Assembly: GCF_900112645.1 (NCBI RefSeq)
Contig: NZ_FOMO01000004.1
Location: 186,001 to 250,000, forward strand
Source: Phytopseudomonas straminea
GTDB lineage: Bacteria > Pseudomonadota > Gammaproteobacteria > Pseudomonadales > Pseudomonadaceae
Direction of reading: 5' to 3'
Length of the DNA stretch: 64,000 nt
In this document: in pieces, positions 17,515 through 27,719 of the stretch
How the letters are laid out: every line of letters begins with the position of its first letter
Numbering within the stretch: the stretch's first letter is position 1
The notes under the pieces: model-generated
What the model saw: only the letters and a program-made list of their open reading frames with translations
The model's database searches: none
Told to the model about the DNA's origin: nothing
Made by a program: the position numbers and the translations under genes

Positions 17515-18372
17515 TCAACGGCTTGGCAGGTATTGCATTGGATCTACAGGCTTACCTTGGCGGCGAATTTCAAAGTGAAGTTTCACCCGGTCAGTTCCCG
17601 TAGAGCCCATCTCGGCAATCTGTTGCCCGACCTTGACCTGCTGCCCCTCCCGTACCAACAGCCTGCGGTTGTGGCCGTAGGCACTCACGTAGGTATCGCT
17701 GTGTTTGATGATCACCAATTCGCCGTAGCCCCGTAACCCACTCCCGGCGTATACAACGGTTCCACCAGACGCAGCAAGGACAGGCTGTCCCAATTCCCCT
17801 GCTATATCAATGCCTTTATTCAAACTACCGTTTGAGGAAAATCGGCCGATAATCGCACCACCAGCGGGCCATGCCCAGCCGGTCGAAGAGCGAGGAACGC
17901 TCTGCACGGGCGTGGTTGCAGGCGTCACTACAACCGGTGTCGAGGGCCGCGCAGGCGTTTGTGCTGGAGGAGTCTGCACTGACGTAGATGGCCGGCTAGG
18001 CGTGGTCACCACGGGTGTTGAGACAGTCGGCGTAGAAGCCACGACAGGCCTGCTCGAACTCCCCGAGCCGAAGCGAATAACCTGGCCAACACGAATCATG
18101 TAAGGCGGTGCGATGCTGTTGTGTGCTGCCAGTGCTTTCCAGTCCCACCCATAGCGAAAGGCGATGGAGTAAAGTGTATCGCCACGTTGCACACGGTATT
18201 GGCCGGATGTAACCGGCTGACGCTGCGCCGCCGCGTTGTTGCGATCCACGACCTGCACACCGCCGGATGGCGAGCTGGCGCAGCCGGCCGACAGCGCACC
18301 TACGGCGACCAACACCAGCAGGTTGCGCAGCATGCCCGAGGAACGCAGTCCTTGTTTGGCTGTGGAACTCAC
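17515..18372 (-). CDS. nlpD: NlpD-type murein hydrolase activator lipoprotein
   Basis: A 285-residue lipoprotein (lipobox SAGC), with a LysM peptidoglycan-binding domain (YRVQRGDTLYSIAFRYGW), a Thr/Pro/Ser-rich linker and a C-terminal LytM (M23-like) domain. The zinc-binding positions are lost: the usual HxGID is NKGID and the usual HLHFEIR is KLHFEIR. NlpD is therefore an activator of an amidase at the division site, not a hydrolase. I chose the GTG at 18372, with GGGAG eight bases upstream; an ATG at 18333 right before the signal peptide is the alternative. It is the gene directly upstream of rpoS and contains its promoter region. Confidence 0.9.
   Translation of the reverse strand: MSSTAKQGLRSSGMLRNLLVLVAVGALSAGCASSPSGGVQVVDRNNAAAQRQPVTSGQYRVQRGDTLYSIAFRYGWDWKALAAHNSIAPPYMIRVGQVIRFGSGSSSRPVVASTPTVSTPVVTTPSRPSTSVQTPPAQTPARPSTPVVVTPATTPVQSVPRSSTGWAWPAGGAIIGRFSSNGSLNKGIDIAGELGQPVLAASGGTVVYAGSGLRGYGELVIIKHSDTYVSAYGHNRRLLVREGQQVKVGQQIAEMGSTGTDRVKLHFEIRRQGKPVDPMQYLPSR
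17819..17834. promoter_or_regulatory. PsrA-like operator upstream of rpoS
   Basis: TCAAACTACCGTTTGA is a perfect palindrome with six-base arms and a four-base centre, fitting the PsrA consensus (C/G)AAAC-N2-4-GTTT(G/C). It lies inside nlpD, 414-429 bases from the rpoS start codon. In P. aeruginosa the rpoS transcript starts about 373 bases upstream of its ATG inside nlpD, and PsrA binds just upstream of that point, so position and sequence both agree. On the minus strand TTGATA at 17810-17805 could be a -35 box; the -10 is not obvious. Confidence 0.75.
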
Positions 18373-18424
18373 CCCAATCTCCCTTGCAGACGGCCTCGAG
18401 CGACCGGTAACGAACGCGGCAACC

Positions 18425-19351
18425 TCATACCTCTTCAACCTGGCGGCGCGCCAGCCACTCGACGCCCAACACTAGGGCAATGGCGCACAGACTCAGCACG
18501 ATGGCCAGCAGCAGTTGTGCATCCTCGCCGCTGATATCGGCGAACTGCCAGGGCAATAGATTGACCTGCTCGAGAGGAAACGATTCACCGTGCCGGTTGG
18601 TTTGCCACGTCAGCGTCTGTTTCCAGGGCCAGACCTTGACCAGCGAACCAAGCATCAGCCCTGCAAGAAAGGCCATGGTCAGGTCGCGCATATGAGCGAG
18701 CAGCCAGCTCAACACCTTCGAGAAGGCCAGCAGGCCAAGCACGCAGCCTGCGCAGAACACCGCGAGCACGGCCAGATCGAAATTCTTCACCGCCCCCAGC
18801 ACCACCGGGTAAAGGCCCAGCAAGACCAGAATGAAGCTGCCCGAGATGCCCGGCAGAATCATCGCGCTGATGGCGATAGCGCCGGCGAAGAACAGCATCA
18901 GTGGATCGGCAGATAGCTGCATGGGCACCGCCAGAGTAATCCACAATGCGAATGCCAGGCCGACGGCAAAGCCGATCAACCGGTTACCGCGCCAGGCCTG
19001 CACCTCGCGCCCCACCAGGTAGACGGACACCAGTACCAGCCCGAAGAAGAAGGCCCACAGCGGCACCGGGTGTTCGTTCATCAGGTAGCTGATGGCCCGG
19101 GCCAGGGTAAAGATGCTGCTGAGAATGCCCAGCAGAACCACCAGCAGAAAGCTGGCGTTGCAAGCCCGCCAGGCCGCGCCGATGCGCCCGCGGGCGACCA
19201 GCATAAGCGCCTTGGGCATGGCGGCGAAGGACGCAAGAAGCTTGTCGTATATACCGGTGATGAGGGCAACGGTGCCGCCGGAGAAACCAGGCACCACATC
19301 GACCGCGCCCATCGCCATTCCTTTGGTATACAGCAACAAGGTTTTCTTCAT
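18425..19351 (-). CDS. DUF368-domain membrane protein
   Basis: A 308-residue polytopic inner-membrane protein of the DUF368 family, with about eight or nine hydrophobic segments. The family motif MGAVDVVPGFSGGTVALITGIYD is near residues 13-36, and a second PGISGSF element lies in the middle, giving two related halves. DUF368 proteins have been linked to undecaprenyl-phosphate (C55-P) translocation in other bacteria, which would place it in cell-wall lipid carrier recycling; that is known for relatives, not shown here. GGAAGG precedes the ATG at 19351. It lies between pcm and nlpD in the same orientation, 22 and 52 bases away. Confidence 0.87.
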   Translation of the reverse strand: MKKTLLLYTKGMAMGAVDVVPGFSGGTVALITGIYDKLLASFAAMPKALMLVARGRIGAAWRACNASFLLVVLLGILSSIFTLARAISYLMNEHPVPLWAFFFGLVLVSVYLVGREVQAWRGNRLIGFAVGLAFALWITLAVPMQLSADPLMLFFAGAIAISAMILPGISGSFILVLLGLYPVVLGAVKNFDLAVLAVFCAGCVLGLLAFSKVLSWLLAHMRDLTMAFLAGLMLGSLVKVWPWKQTLTWQTNRHGESFPLEQVNLLPWQFADISGEDAQLLLAIVLSLCAIALVLGVEWLARRQVEEV

Positions 19352-19373
19352 GCATCCTTCCGTTCGATTTGAA

Positions 19374-20042
19374 TCAGGCCAAGGGGCCGTTAAGCAGAGG
19401 CACGAACCGTACTGCGTCGAGTACGTGCCGGGAGAAACCCTGTTCCTCACGAATGATCAATAACAGTTGCTGAACGTCACCTGAACCGACGGGGATCACC
19501 AGGCGCGCCCCCGGAGACAGCTGATCCAGCAGCGCCTGGGGCACTTCCGAGGCTGCTGCGGTCACGATGATGCCGTTGTAAGGCGCCAACGCCGGCCAGC
19601 CTTCCCAGCCGTCGCCCCAACGAAAGACCACATTGCGCAAGCTGAGTTTGATCAATCGTTCCTTCGCTCGTTCCTGCAGCCCCTGAATGCGCTCGACGGT
19701 GAACACCCGCTCGACCAGTTGCGCCAGGATCGCCGTCTGGTAGCCGGAGCCGGTGCCGATCTCCAGCACCTTGTCCAGCGGCCCGGCGGCGAGCAGCAGC
19801 TCGCTCATGCGCGCCACCATATAAGGCTGCGAGATGGTCTGGTTGTGGCCGATCGGCAGCGCCGTATCTTCATAGGCGCGATGGGCCAAGGCTTCGTCAA
19901 CGAACAGATGACGCGGCGTGCGCCTGATCACCTCGAGCACCCCGGCGTTGGACAGCCCTTCTTCATAGAGTCGCTGGATCAGGCGCTCGCGGGTGCGCTG
20001 CGAGGTCATGCCAATCCCGTGGCGGTCATGCTCCCGATTCAT
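19374..20042 (-). CDS. pcm: protein-L-isoaspartate O-methyltransferase
   Basis: A 222-residue cytoplasmic methyltransferase that transfers a methyl group from SAM to isoaspartyl residues in damaged proteins to start their repair. The family motif [14 protein letters not shown] is near 67-80, and SAM motif [14 protein letters not shown] lies near 92-104. The ATG at 20042 overlaps the surE stop by ATGA, indicating translational coupling; an internal ATG at 20009 is the alternative. The truD-surE-pcm-nlpD-rpoS order is typical of gammaproteobacteria. Confidence 0.95.
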   Translation of the reverse strand: MNREHDRHGIGMTSQRTRERLIQRLYEEGLSNAGVLEVIRRTPRHLFVDEALAHRAYEDTALPIGHNQTISQPYMVARMSELLLAAGPLDKVLEIGTGSGYQTAILAQLVERVFTVERIQGLQERAKERLIKLSLRNVVFRWGDGWEGWPALAPYNGIIVTAAASEVPQALLDQLSPGARLVIPVGSGDVQQLLLIIREEQGFSRHVLDAVRFVPLLNGPLA

Positions 20043-20791
20043 TTCATCAACCCCTCCAGCCAGGGTTTGAGGCGGTTGAGTCCATCCTGATAAGTACGGT
20101 CGAGCTGCAACGGCGTGACCGACACAAAGCCCTGCATCACGGCGTGGAAATCGGTGCCCTCGGCGCCGTCTTCGACGTCACCGGCAGCGGCGATCCAATA
20201 GCCGGCCTTGCCACGCGGGTTGACGTCCCGAACTGGTGCGGCGGAGCGGGCACGGTGGCCCAGGCGGGTCAGCTGCACGCCACGGATACGCTCGAGCGGC
20301 AGGTTCGGTACGTTGACGTTCAATACCGTACGCGGCGGCAGGTCTAGCTGCTCATGGGCCTCGACCAGCTTGCGGGCGAAATGGGCGGCAGTGGCCAGAT
20401 TCTCGGCCGAGCGCGAAACCAGCGAAAAGGCGAACGCCGGCCTGGCCAGAAAGCGACCTTCGAGCGCGGCGCCGACGGTGCCGGAATACAGCACGTCGTC
20501 ACCCAGGTTCGCACCCATGTTGATTCCCGAGACGACCAGGTCTGGCACTTCGGGCAACAGGCCGTTAATGCCCAGGTGCACGCAGTCGGTGGGCGTGCCG
20601 TTGAGGCTGATGTAACCATTGGCCAGCGTGCACGGATGCAGCGGGCGATCCAGGGTCAGCGCGCTGCTGGCGCCGCTACGGTCACCATCAGGGGCAATCA
20701 CCGTGCAGTCGGCGTAATCAGCCAGCGCAGCATGCAACGCGGCGAGGCCCGGTGCGGCCACGCCGTCATCGTTAGAAATCAGAATACGCAT
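20039..20791 (-). CDS. surE: 5'/3'-nucleotidase SurE
   Basis: A 250-residue divalent-metal-dependent phosphatase that removes phosphate from nucleoside monophosphates and is important in stationary phase. The N-terminal metal-binding motif ISNDDG holds Asn7, Asp8 and Asp9, with further ligands in [12 protein letters not shown] and [14 protein letters not shown]. The ATG at 20791 overlaps the end of truD by 13 bases. Length and motifs are typical. It overlaps pcm by four bases. Confidence 0.95.
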   Translation of the reverse strand: MRILISNDDGVAAPGLAALHAALADYADCTVIAPDGDRSGASSALTLDRPLHPCTLANGYISLNGTPTDCVHLGINGLLPEVPDLVVSGINMGANLGDDVLYSGTVGAALEGRFLARPAFAFSLVSRSAENLATAAHFARKLVEAHEQLDLPPRTVLNVNVPNLPLERIRGVQLTRLGHRARSAAPVRDVNPRGKAGYWIAAAGDVEDGAEGTDFHAVMQGFVSVTPLQLDRTYQDGLNRLKPWLEGLMK

Positions 20792-21837
20792 GGGTTGTCC
20801 GTCTGCCCTGCCGGCAAAAGCTCGACGATTTCGCGCACCAGAGCGGTGGCAAAACATCCAGCCGGCAGGACGAATTCCAGTTGCAGAATGTCAGGCTCGG
20901 GATAATGCCACGTCAAACCGCTGATGGGGAGGCGCAGGATACGCCGTTCGTGCGCCATGTCCGCTTGTGCGAGCCAAGCTGTCAGTTGTGGCTCGGCAGC
21001 CGCGACGCGCTGCTCGAGATCGAACGTGGCACCCCGGGCAGGCGAAGCGCCCTCGCCCCACAGTGGCCCAGTGGGATGCAGATCCAGTTCAGCCAGGCGT
21101 GGATCCTTGCATTCGGCCTCGCCAGCGGCGAAAAAGCTGCGGCTGTCGGTGAATGCCAATAGATCGCCAGGCAACGCCTGACTCCAAGTGCCGGCCGCCA
21201 CCCGCTCCGCCAGTACGCGGTTGAACAGGAAGCTGCGCGCCGCCGAGAGCACCCGCGAGCGCACGTTGCGTTTTTCCGGCAATTCACCGCGCTCGGCGAA
21301 ATGCCGGGCGTGAGCCACGTTGCCGCCCTCGAAGCCGAAGCGCTGGGCGCCATAGTAATTGGGAATGCCCTGCCCGCGGATCGCCTGCAGGCGCTGCTCC
21401 AGCGCGGCCTGATCGGCCTGGAGCTGGGTCAGGCGCAAGGTGAAGCCATTGGCCGCATGGGCGCCGCGCTGCAGCTTGCGGCTGTGACGCACCTGCTTGA
21501 GGATCGTCAGGGTGTCGTCCTGGGCGATGCTCAGATCGGGATCGAGCTTGCCCGGCAGGTGCAAACTGAACCATTGCCGGGTCAGCGCCTGCTTGTCCTT
21601 CAAGCCGGCGTAGCTGATCAGCCGAACCGGCACGCCTGCCGCGCGCGCCAGACGGCGGGCGGCATCCTCGGTATTCAGCTCGCGTTTTTCGACCCACAGC
21701 CATAGGTGCTCACCGGCGCCGGACAGCTCGATGTCCAGCACTTCGTCGACCTGAAAATCCTTGGCCACGGCTTTGAGTATGGCCTGGCCGCAGGGTTCGC
21801 CATGGGCGCGCGGGCCGAGCAATTCCTGCTCGGTCAT
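20779..21837 (-). CDS. truD: tRNA pseudouridine(13) synthase TruD
   Basis: A 352-residue pseudouridine synthase that makes Psi13 in tRNA-Glu. The catalytic aspartate is Asp81 in the conserved [12 protein letters not shown]. The family NYYGAQRFG motif and the inserted TRUD domain follow in the middle of the chain. Its start overlaps the ispF stop by ATGA, and its stop overlaps surE. Length and order of motifs are normal. Confidence 0.95.
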   Translation of the reverse strand: MTEQELLGPRAHGEPCGQAILKAVAKDFQVDEVLDIELSGAGEHLWLWVEKRELNTEDAARRLARAAGVPVRLISYAGLKDKQALTRQWFSLHLPGKLDPDLSIAQDDTLTILKQVRHSRKLQRGAHAANGFTLRLTQLQADQAALEQRLQAIRGQGIPNYYGAQRFGFEGGNVAHARHFAERGELPEKRNVRSRVLSAARSFLFNRVLAERVAAGTWSQALPGDLLAFTDSRSFFAAGEAECKDPRLAELDLHPTGPLWGEGASPARGATFDLEQRVAAAEPQLTAWLAQADMAHERRILRLPISGLTWHYPEPDILQLEFVLPAGCFATALVREIVELLPAGQTDNPCVF

Positions 21838-22307
21838 GCGCTGACCAGCAGCGCGACGGCGTGTACGGCGATACCTTCTTCACGGCCGACGAAACCGAGT
21901 TTTTCGGTGGTCGTGGCCTTGACGTTGACTTGGTCGAGTTCGACCTGCAGGTCTTCGGCGATCAGTTTGCGCATGGTCTCGATATGCGGCGCCATCTTCG
22001 GCGCCTGAGCTTCGATGGTGGCGTCGACATTGCCGACCTTCCAACCCTTGGCATGCACCAAGCCGACCACGTGACGCAGCAGCACGCGGCTGTCGGCGCC
22101 CTTGAAATTCGGGTCGATGTCGGGGAAATGCTTGCCGATGTCACCGAGCGCCATGGCGCCCAGCAGCGCATCGCTCAGGGCATGCAGCACCACGTCGCCA
22201 TCGGAATGGGCAACCAGGCCGAACTTGTGGGGAATGCGCACCCCGCCCAGGGTGATGAAATCCCCGTCGCCGAACCGGTGCACGTCGTAACCATGGCCAA
22301 TCCGCAT
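21834..22307 (-). CDS. ispF: 2-C-methyl-D-erythritol 2,4-cyclodiphosphate synthase
   Basis: A 157-residue enzyme of the MEP isoprenoid pathway that cyclises CDP-methylerythritol phosphate to MEcPP with release of CMP. The zinc ligands are in GHGYDVH (Asp8, His10) and His42 in the [11 protein letters not shown] region; ATTTEKLGF near 132 is the cytidine-binding motif. The ATG at 22307 gives the normal length; an in-frame ATG at 22325 is unlikely. Unlike many bacteria, ispD is not adjacent but lies about 4.4 kb away, as in other pseudomonads. Confidence 0.96.
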   Translation of the reverse strand: MRIGHGYDVHRFGDGDFITLGGVRIPHKFGLVAHSDGDVVLHALSDALLGAMALGDIGKHFPDIDPNFKGADSRVLLRHVVGLVHAKGWKVGNVDATIEAQAPKMAPHIETMRKLIAEDLQVELDQVNVKATTTEKLGFVGREEGIAVHAVALLVSA

Positions 22308-22499
22308 GAGCCGCTGCCCTCGCAAAAAAGGCTGATTCTACCCGAAAGCAAGCGGTGAACGGGCGACTCGGCAATCGAGGCAGGTACTGGCGTGCTGTTT
22401 AGTGGGACGGAGTCGCCATGATGAAAAACGTGGGAATGTTTTGGCGTTTTGGTGGGTCGACAAGAGGTAGCAGAATTTCTAGCAACCATGGAGACCATC

Positions 22500-23057
22500 A
22501 TGGCAGTAGCAAAGAAACCAGCAGTAGCGAAACCCAAGAGCAAAGCCGCGCCCAAGGCTGCACAACCCAAACCCAAAGGCGATGGCCTGAGCATCAACAC
22601 CAGTGTTGATCGTGGCGCTCGCGAGAAAGTCGCCGAGGCCCTAACTAAGGCGGTGGCCGACAGCTATACCCTGTACGTGAAAACGCTGGGTGTGCATTGG
22701 AACGTGCAAGGCGCCAACTTCTATGGTCTGCACAAGCTGACCGACGAGCAGTACAACGAACTGCACCAGGCCGCCGACGAAATTGCCGAGCGCATCCGCG
22801 CCCTGGGCAAGCTGGTGCCGACTGGCGGAGAAACTTTCCGCTCGCTGACCGTGATCGACAACGAGGCGCCCCACGGCACCACGCCGCAGATGATCAAGCA
22901 ACTGGTGCTGGATAACGAAACCGCTGCCCGTCGCATGAGCGAGTTCGCGGAGCTGGCCGAAGAGGCTGGCGACCTGTTCAGCCACGACATGCTGGTAGCG
23001 CGAATCGGCGTGCACGAGCAGAACGCCTGGATGCTGCGTTCCAGTCTGGGCGAATAA
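22500..23057 (+). CDS. Dps-family ferritin-like protein with Lys/Pro-rich N-terminus
   Basis: A 185-residue Dps-type mini-ferritin that would oxidise and store Fe2+ and may bind DNA. The ferroxidase ligands are all present: His66 (HWNVQG), His78, Asp93 and Glu97. Residues 2-28 form a Lys/Ala/Pro-rich basic tail, a type of extension that binds DNA in other Dps proteins. I chose the ATG at 22500 because GGAG lies seven bases upstream; an ATG at 22488 is possible. It is an insertion relative to P. aeruginosa, where ispF is followed by fghA. It ends at a strong terminator. RpoS or OxyR control is likely for the family but not visible here. Confidence 0.9.
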   Translation: MAVAKKPAVAKPKSKAAPKAAQPKPKGDGLSINTSVDRGAREKVAEALTKAVADSYTLYVKTLGVHWNVQGANFYGLHKLTDEQYNELHQAADEIAERIRALGKLVPTGGETFRSLTVIDNEAPHGTTPQMIKQLVLDNETAARRMSEFAELAEEAGDLFSHDMLVARIGVHEQNAWMLRSSLGE

Positions 23058-23069
23058 GCGTCAGGCGAT

Positions 23070-23108
23070 AAAAAGGGCGCTGCGGATTTGGTCTGCAGCG
23101 CCCTTTTT
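23070..23108 (+). terminator. terminator after dps-like gene
   Basis: AAAAAGGGCGCTGC and GCAGCGCCCTTTTT form a fourteen-base perfect stem around an eleven-base loop, with an A-run before and a T-run after, so it may act on both strands. Confidence 0.92.
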
Positions 23109-23130
23109 CCGTTCTGTGCTTTCACTATCG

Positions 23131-23212
23131 CTTCGCGGGCATGGCCCGCTCCCACAATATGAGCGGAAACCTTTGGCAGCGGACGGGCACGCCCAGTCCA
23201 TGCCCGCGAAAG
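23131..23212. repeat. Pseudomonas REP-like inverted pair
   Basis: CTTCGCGGGCATGGCCCGC at 23131 begins a REP-type unit running into CTCCCACA, and CCATGCCCGCGAAAG at 23198-23212 is its inverted partner. The two make a small BIME-like structure between the dps-like gene and fghA. The motif resembles REP sequences of pseudomonads, which are scattered in intergenic regions. Confidence 0.75.
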
Positions 23213-23234
23213 TCTCTCCTATCGAGGAACTACT

Positions 23235-24080
23235 TCAGCCTGCCAACGCCTCGGCATGATGGCGCAGGTGATCTTCAATGAAGCTGGCAATGAAGTAATA
23301 GCTGTGGTCGTAGCCCGGCTGCATCCGCAAAGTCAGCGGGTGCCCTGCCGCCTTGGCGGCTGCCTCCAGCGCCTGGGGCTTGAGCTGACCATCGAGAAGA
23401 TCATCGCGATCACCCTGATCAACCAGAATCGGCAGTTTCTCCCCGGCCTCGGCGATCAGCAGGCTGGCATCCCACTCGCGCCAGCGCGAACGGTCCTCAC
23501 CCAGATAGTTGCTGAAAGCTTTCTCGCCCCACGGGCAATTGACCGGGTTGGCGATCGGCGAAAACGCCGATACCGACTGGTAACGACCCGGGTTCTTCAG
23601 CGCACAGATCAGCGCACCGTGGCCGCCCATGGAGTGGCCGGCGATACCGCGCTTCTCCGATACTGGGAAGTTGGCCTCGATCAGCGCCGGCAGCTCCTGC
23701 ACCGCGTAGTCGTACATGCGGTAATGGCGGGCCCAGGGCTCCTGGGTGGCGTTGACGTAAAAGCCGGCGCCGAGGCCGAAGTCATAAGCGCCATTGGCGT
23801 CATCCGGCACGTCCTCGCCTCGCGGGCTGGTGTCCGGCGCGACGATGATCAACCCCAGCTCGGCGGCAATGCGCTGGGCGCCGGCCTTCTGCATGAAGTT
23901 CTCGTCGGTGCAGGTCAGGCCACTGAGCCAGTACAGCACCGGCAACTTGGCGCCTTTTTCGGCCTGCGGCGGCAGGTAGACGGCGAACACCATGTCGCAG
24001 TTGAGGCTGGAGGAGCGGTGCTTGTAGCGCTTGTGCCAGCCGCCGAAGCTCTTGTTGCTGGAAACGATTTCCAAGGTCAT
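23235..24080 (-). CDS. fghA: S-formylglutathione hydrolase
   Basis: A 281-residue alpha/beta hydrolase (esterase D family) that hydrolyses S-formylglutathione to formate and glutathione, the last step of glutathione-dependent formaldehyde detoxification. The nucleophile is Ser150 in GHSMGGHGA, with the acid in LVDQGDRDD and His in GYDHSYYF near 259. The length is typical. It lies 60 bases downstream of the formaldehyde dehydrogenase gene in the same orientation, so the two form an operon that clears formaldehyde. Confidence 0.95.
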   Translation of the reverse strand: MTLEIVSSNKSFGGWHKRYKHRSSSLNCDMVFAVYLPPQAEKGAKLPVLYWLSGLTCTDENFMQKAGAQRIAAELGLIIVAPDTSPRGEDVPDDANGAYDFGLGAGFYVNATQEPWARHYRMYDYAVQELPALIEANFPVSEKRGIAGHSMGGHGALICALKNPGRYQSVSAFSPIANPVNCPWGEKAFSNYLGEDRSRWREWDASLLIAEAGEKLPILVDQGDRDDLLDGQLKPQALEAAAKAAGHPLTLRMQPGYDHSYYFIASFIEDHLRHHAEALAG

Positions 24081-24140
24081 GGCAAATCCTCACGGGCGGA
24101 GGATAGCGCCCTCTTGCGAAGGTGCCATCCGCCCCACTGA

Positions 24141-25334
<1,194 letters not shown>

Positions 25335-25377
25335 TTATTGCTCTACAGGGATAATCGATAATGTCGCGAGTGATGCC

Positions 25378-26265
25378 GTGAGCCGCTGGGAAGGGCTGGA
25401 CGAATTCGTTGCCGTCGCCGAATGCGGCCAGTTCACCGCAGCGGCAGAACGCCTGGGGCTTTCGTCTTCGCAGGTGAGCCGGCAGATAGCGCGCCTCGAA
25501 GAACGCCTGCATACCCGCCTGTTCTACCGCACCACACGCAAGGTGGCGCTGACCGAAGCCGGCCAGACCTTTCTGCAGCACTGCCAGCGCCTGCAGGACG
25601 CGCGCGAGGAGGCACTGAACGCCGTCGGCGACCTGGGCAGCGAGCCCAAGGGTCTGCTGCGCATGACCTGCGCGGTGGCCTACGGCGAGCGCTTCATCGT
25701 GCCGCTGGTGACCAGCTTCATGGCGCGCCACCCCAGGCTTTCCGTGGAAATCGAGCTGAGCAATCGCACCCTCGATCTGGTGCAGGACGGCTTCGACATC
25801 GCCATCCGCCTGGGGCGCCTGCAGGATTCACGCATGCTGGCCTCCCGCCTGGCACCTCGGCGCATGTACCTGTGCGCGTCGCCCGACTACCTGCAGCGCT
25901 ACGGTCGCCCGCACAGCCTGTCAGAACTGGCTCGGCACAATTGCCTGATTGGCAGCAGCGATGTCTGGGCCTTTCAACTCGAAGGCCGTGAAGCTTCGCA
26001 GCGAATCAACGGAAACTGGCGCTGCAACAGCGGACAGGCCGTTCTGGACGCAGCCATGGCCGGGCTCGGCTTGTGTCAGTTGCCGGATTACTACGTGCTC
26101 GAGCATCTGCGCAGCGGTGCCCTGGTTTCCCTGCTAGACAATCACCAACCGCCCAACACCGCGGTGTGGGCGCTGTATCCCCAACAGCGTCATCTGTCGC
26201 CCAAGGTTAGGCAGTTGATCGACGCATTGCGTTACGGTCTTGCCAAGCGCCCTGAATACGCCTGA
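25378..26265 (+). CDS. LysR-family regulator, GfnR-like
   Basis: A 295-residue LysR-type regulator. The N-terminal winged helix-turn-helix (EFVAVAECGQFTAAAERLGLSSSQVSRQIARLE) is complete, followed by a linker helix and a co-inducer-binding domain of normal length. I chose the GTG at 25378 because the family protein starts SRWEGLDEFVAV; the longer in-frame reading from 25279 has no homology. It diverges from frmA-fghA, the position of P. aeruginosa PA3630 (GfnR), which activates formaldehyde detoxification genes. The 124-base divergent gap should hold its binding sites; no single clear T-N11-A site stands out. Confidence 0.87.
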   Translation: MSRWEGLDEFVAVAECGQFTAAAERLGLSSSQVSRQIARLEERLHTRLFYRTTRKVALTEAGQTFLQHCQRLQDAREEALNAVGDLGSEPKGLLRMTCAVAYGERFIVPLVTSFMARHPRLSVEIELSNRTLDLVQDGFDIAIRLGRLQDSRMLASRLAPRRMYLCASPDYLQRYGRPHSLSELARHNCLIGSSDVWAFQLEGREASQRINGNWRCNSGQAVLDAAMAGLGLCQLPDYYVLEHLRSGALVSLLDNHQPPNTAVWALYPQQRHLSPKVRQLIDALRYGLAKRPEYA

Positions 26266-26394
26266 TGCCGGTGCCTGCAAGCCCAGCGCTCACAGAATGT
26301 CACAAGCGCCGGCGAACACCGCCGCCCACACTCCGTCGGAATCCATGAGGCCCCTGCTCGGGGCGTTGCAAACCACCAGCATGAGGACAGGGTT

Positions 26395-26718
26395 ATGCAA
26401 GTCATGGTCAACAGCGGAAAGCACGTCGATACCTCCATGGCCTTCAAGACGGACATTCGCAGTCGAGTGCGCAACAAACTTCAGCGCTACGAAGAACATC
26501 TCACACGGGTGGAAATCCACCTCTCGGACGAGAACGCCCTCAAGAGCGGCCCCCAGGACAAACGCTGCAAGGTCGAAGCGCGGATGAAGGGGCGTGACCC
26601 GATGTCGGTGTCTTTTGATGCCTGCGAATTGCAGCAGGCTATCGACGGCGCCATGAACAAGCTAACTTCGGTGCTGGAACGCAACATCGGCAAGAACGCC
26701 AAGAAGTGGATTCACTAA
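26395..26718 (+). CDS. HPF/RaiA-family ribosome-associated protein
   Basis: A 107-residue protein of the S30EA/HPF family: MQVMVNSGKHVDTS start, then the KLQRYEEHLTRVEIHLSD core and a basic C-terminus NKLTSVLERNIGKNAKKW. HPF and RaiA bind the 30S decoding region and inactivate ribosomes in stationary phase. It lacks the long C-terminal dimerisation domain of long-HPF, so it is of the short type. GAGGACAGGG precedes the ATG. It is transcribed toward ispD and separated from it by 15 bases, so the two genes converge. Confidence 0.82.
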   Translation: MQVMVNSGKHVDTSMAFKTDIRSRVRNKLQRYEEHLTRVEIHLSDENALKSGPQDKRCKVEARMKGRDPMSVSFDACELQQAIDGAMNKLTSVLERNIGKNAKKWIH

Positions 26719-26733
26719 GCTCCAGACTGTGAC

Positions 26734-27444
26734 TCAGTGGCGGCCTCGCCAGAGGCGCTCCAGATAGTGCAAGTCTTCCGGGCGGGTGACCTTGAGGTTG
26801 TCCGCCCGGCCTTCGATCAGCCGCGGCGCTTGCCCGGCCCATTCCATGGCCGAGGCCTCATCGGTGACCGCGACGTCCGACACCAAGGCTTCAGCCAGTG
26901 CCTGATGCAAGGCGCCGAGACGGAACATCTGCGGCGTGTAAGCCTGCCAGATTACCGAGCGATCAATGGTTTCGCGCACGCGGCCATCGCTACCCACGCG
27001 CTTGAGGGTATCGCGGGCCGGCACGGCGAGCAGCCCGCCGATGGCGTCGTCGGCCAATTCGGCCAGCAGCAGATCCAGATCAGACTGCGCCAGATTCGGC
27101 CGCGCGGCATCGTGCACCAGCACCCAGTCCTGTTCACCAGCACCCAGCTCGGCCAGACGCAGCAGGGCGTTGAGTACCGAGTCGGCGCGTTCGGCCCCGC
27201 CGGCAGCGGTGTGGATTCGCCCATCATGGGCGCAATCGAGCGATGGCCAGAACGGATCGTCCTCGGCCAGGCTGACCACCACACCACGCAGGCAGGGGTG
27301 ATCGAGAAAACAGTGGAGGGTGTGTTCGAGAATGCTCTTGCCGGCCAGCTGCAGATACTGCTTGGGCCTGTCGGCACGCATGCGGCTGCCGATGCCGGCG
27401 GCCGGAATTACCGCCCAGAACGGCGGCAGATCAGGTGTGTTCAT
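26734..27444 (-). CDS. ispD: 2-C-methyl-D-erythritol 4-phosphate cytidylyltransferase
   Basis: A 236-residue enzyme of the MEP pathway that joins CTP and methylerythritol phosphate to make CDP-ME. The nucleotide-binding motif AVIPAAGIGSRMRADRPKQYL is near the N-terminus, and VLVHDAARPN near residue 105 and VTDEASAMEW later are the other family signatures. The start overlaps the ftsB stop by ATGA, the usual ftsB-ispD coupling. Normal length. Confidence 0.96.
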   Translation of the reverse strand: MNTPDLPPFWAVIPAAGIGSRMRADRPKQYLQLAGKSILEHTLHCFLDHPCLRGVVVSLAEDDPFWPSLDCAHDGRIHTAAGGAERADSVLNALLRLAELGAGEQDWVLVHDAARPNLAQSDLDLLLAELADDAIGGLLAVPARDTLKRVGSDGRVRETIDRSVIWQAYTPQMFRLGALHQALAEALVSDVAVTDEASAMEWAGQAPRLIEGRADNLKVTRPEDLHYLERLWRGRH

Positions 27445-27719
27445 TCAGCCAACTGATAGAGGGTTTCGCCGTCCTTGACCATACCCAGCTCGTGGCGGGC
27501 ACGTTCTTCGACGGTTTCCATACCTTTCTTCAGCTCCATCACCTCGGCTTCGAGGATGCGGTTGCGTTCGAGCAGGCGCTCGTTCTCGCCCTGCTGATCG
27601 GCGATCTGCTGCTGCAGCTCACTCACTTGCGCCAGACTGCCCTCGCCCACCCACAGGCGATACTGCAGGCCTGCAAGCACAAGGATCAGAACGGGAAAGA
27701 GCCAGTAGGGACTACGCAT
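27441..27719 (-). CDS. ftsB: cell division protein FtsB
   Basis: A 92-residue bitopic inner-membrane protein: one N-terminal transmembrane helix (WLFPVLILVLAGLQYRLWV) and a periplasmic coiled coil rich in heptads (LQQQIADQQGENERLLERNRILEAEV). FtsB forms a complex with FtsL and FtsQ in the divisome. The ATG at 27719 matches the N-terminus of homologs. An in-frame ATG at 27764, however, has GGGAGA nine bases upstream, while 27719 has no clear ribosome-binding site, so a 15-residue extension is possible. Overlaps ispD by four bases. Confidence 0.92.
   Translation of the reverse strand: MRSPYWLFPVLILVLAGLQYRLWVGEGSLAQVSELQQQIADQQGENERLLERNRILEAEVMELKKGMETVEERARHELGMVKDGETLYQLAE

Noticed and set aside
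17515..18372. NlpD as an active M23 endopeptidase
   Set aside because: Two zinc ligands are replaced (NKGID and KLHFEIR), so it should be a catalytically inactive amidase activator.
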